A stretch of DNA of 20,161 nucleotides from Entamoeba invadens IP1. Its lineage: Eukaryota > Evosea > Mastigamoebida > Endamoebidae. Each line of letters opens with the position of its first letter. The first letter of the stretch is position 1. Below the pieces are notes generated by a model. The model worked only from the letters and a program-made list of their open reading frames with translations. It was not told the origin of the DNA and made no database searches. The stretch covers positions 47,087 to 67,247 of the forward strand of contig NW_004191688.1 of assembly GCF_000330505.1 (NCBI RefSeq), in the 5' to 3' direction. Of the stretch, positions 18,904-20,161 are shown piece after piece. The translations under genes and the position numbers were made by a program.

Positions 18904-20161
18904 ATGAATCAATTTGTTTTCATTTGTAATATAATATATAAAAGCGACTTTTTCAAATGTAAATCCAAATTAATATATCCACTACATCATTTCAAATACA
19001 AGACATACACCAAAACATTGAAATTAAAGCTTCTAATGTTTGGGAACATGCATCTTTGTATGAAGTTAAAAAAAATAAACACAAGTATAAAAAGGCTTAT
19101 CTTAAAACACGATCCACCCAGCATAAAACCGTCATTTAAAATAAATAAAAATTGTGTATATTGGCTTGTATGCGACATATGTGGAAAATGTATGAATATG
19201 ATTTGTCAAGTTGTTCGGTTTCAAACATGAAACGACATATTGTTTCAACACACAAAGAAATGAATTATGTTTGCAAATTTGTGACATACGAACCAAACAA
19301 ACGCAACCCAAGTAATAATGATGTTATTATTGCAGAATATAGCATTAACTCAAACTTGCCATACGAACACACAACAAGTCGTTCTTTTTTGGAATTGATG
19401 TCCCATACAAATTTAAATGAACCAAAACTTACACCAGACAAATTAGCACGGACAGTAATTCCAAAATTATTTGATGCTGCCAAACTTAATGTCAAAAACA
19501 GACGTAATGAAGCAATTCATTAAGTCTGTTTTAATAGCAACCATCACTATTCTTTTGTACAACAAGTGATGGTTGGAGCACATATATATGTGAAGAAGAG
19601 TTTATGTCTCTAACTTTGAATTATGTTGACAAATATTACACCTTAAATAATGTCTTGTTAGAAATAGCACAAATTGAAGGAGACAAAACACCTGCAAACA
19701 TCCAACACAATTTGGAAGTGTTCTTCGAAACTTGGAATTTAAAAGATAATTTTGTTGTTATTACTGATAACGCTGCCAATCAAATTAAAGCAGTCAAAGA
19801 TTCAAAAAAGACATCTATTGGTTGTTCTTGTCATACATTTAGTCTAATAGCAGAGAGATCCACAAGAGAAGTAAAAAGATACAACTTACTTCTAGTAAAG
19901 CTCCATAGAGTAGTTAATCTTTTTAGCAAAAGTATACAAATGAAAAATTGGCTTGAAGAAGCACAAACAAATGATGGTAAATCACCACTTCGAATTGTGA
20001 AACCAGTTGAAACAAGATGGTTTGGTGATTATTTAATGGTTAACAGAATATTAATAATTGTAAAATATTTGAACGTTGCGATAAAGAAAAGACAAACCAA
20101 AATAACGAACACAAACAAACGAGAAATATTTATGTCCACTTATTATATTACAGACGAAGAC
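18904..20161 (+). pseudogene. hAT-superfamily transposase with BED zinc finger, truncated by the window edge
   Basis: A BED-type finger reads CDICGK, then SSCSVSNMKRHIVSTH (C-x2-C and H-x4-H), but its halves are in different frames, joined by one extra A in the A4 run 19185-19188. After SRSFLELM and KLARTVIPKLFDAAKL come two more frame changes near 19518-19560. A 200-codon frame then runs open to the window edge, beginning with TSDGWST (first catalytic Asp, 19568-19570). It continues through FVVITDNAANQIKAV (second Asp, 19766-19768), the CSCHTFSL block and ETRWFGDYLMVNRIL, all characteristic of hAT transposases. The third acid and the C-terminal dimerisation domain would lie beyond the window. 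The true start is uncertain: the first 40-50 codons from 18904 are compositionally unlike the rest, and an ATG near 19036-19050 may be the real one. Confidence 0.85.

Noticed and set aside
1..20161. CRISPR arrays, bacterial operons, tRNA or rRNA genes, LINE/SINE elements
   Set aside because: No spaced direct-repeat array, cloverleaf, rRNA-like block or reverse-transcriptase motif was seen; the gene families and composition are eukaryotic.

Overview
The window looks like nuclear DNA of an Entamoeba species. It is very AT-rich, gene bodies are short and intron-poor, start codons lie close behind TTTTTAAA-type TATA-like motifs, and the genes belong to families expanded in Entamoeba: BspA-type leucine-rich-repeat (LRR) proteins with a shared N-terminal cap, an F-box-like LRR protein, and a CxxC-rich secreted protein. 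Remains of three DNA-transposon superfamilies lie within about 7 kb. That load fits E. invadens or E. moshkovskii better than E. histolytica; the species call is inference.

Layout: 1-115 holds the start of a gene leaving the window on the minus strand. 1013-4354 (+) is one intact 1113-residue BspA-type LRR protein, the only long undamaged gene here. It converges on 4737-7789 (-), a relative broken by four single-base frame breaks; two small hairpins lie between them. 8546-9779 (+) is a broken F-box-like LRR gene. 9948-11247 (+) is a third BspA-type gene with one frame break and one in-frame stop.

12288-16232 (+) is a cysteine-rich protein gene with a signal peptide and a hydrophobic tail. 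It is split by a 2836-bp Mutator-like element (MULE) at 13208-16043, which has long terminal inverted repeats, a 9-bp target-site duplication that falls exactly on three codons, and a decayed transposase. A decayed pogo/Tigger-type transposase follows at 16498-17390 (-), then a hAT transposase with a BED zinc finger (18904 to the window end, +). The spacers are AT-rich with little recognisable content.

Taken together this is an accessory, repeat-rich region: a cluster of N-cap/LRR genes in which one member is preserved and at least three are decaying, beside a graveyard of cut-and-paste transposons. The most useful observations are the codon-exact MULE insertion, the F-box-like cap and recurrent 'island' module of the BspA genes, and the concentration of frame breaks at A-runs in all damaged genes while the intact gene, equally rich in A-runs, has none.
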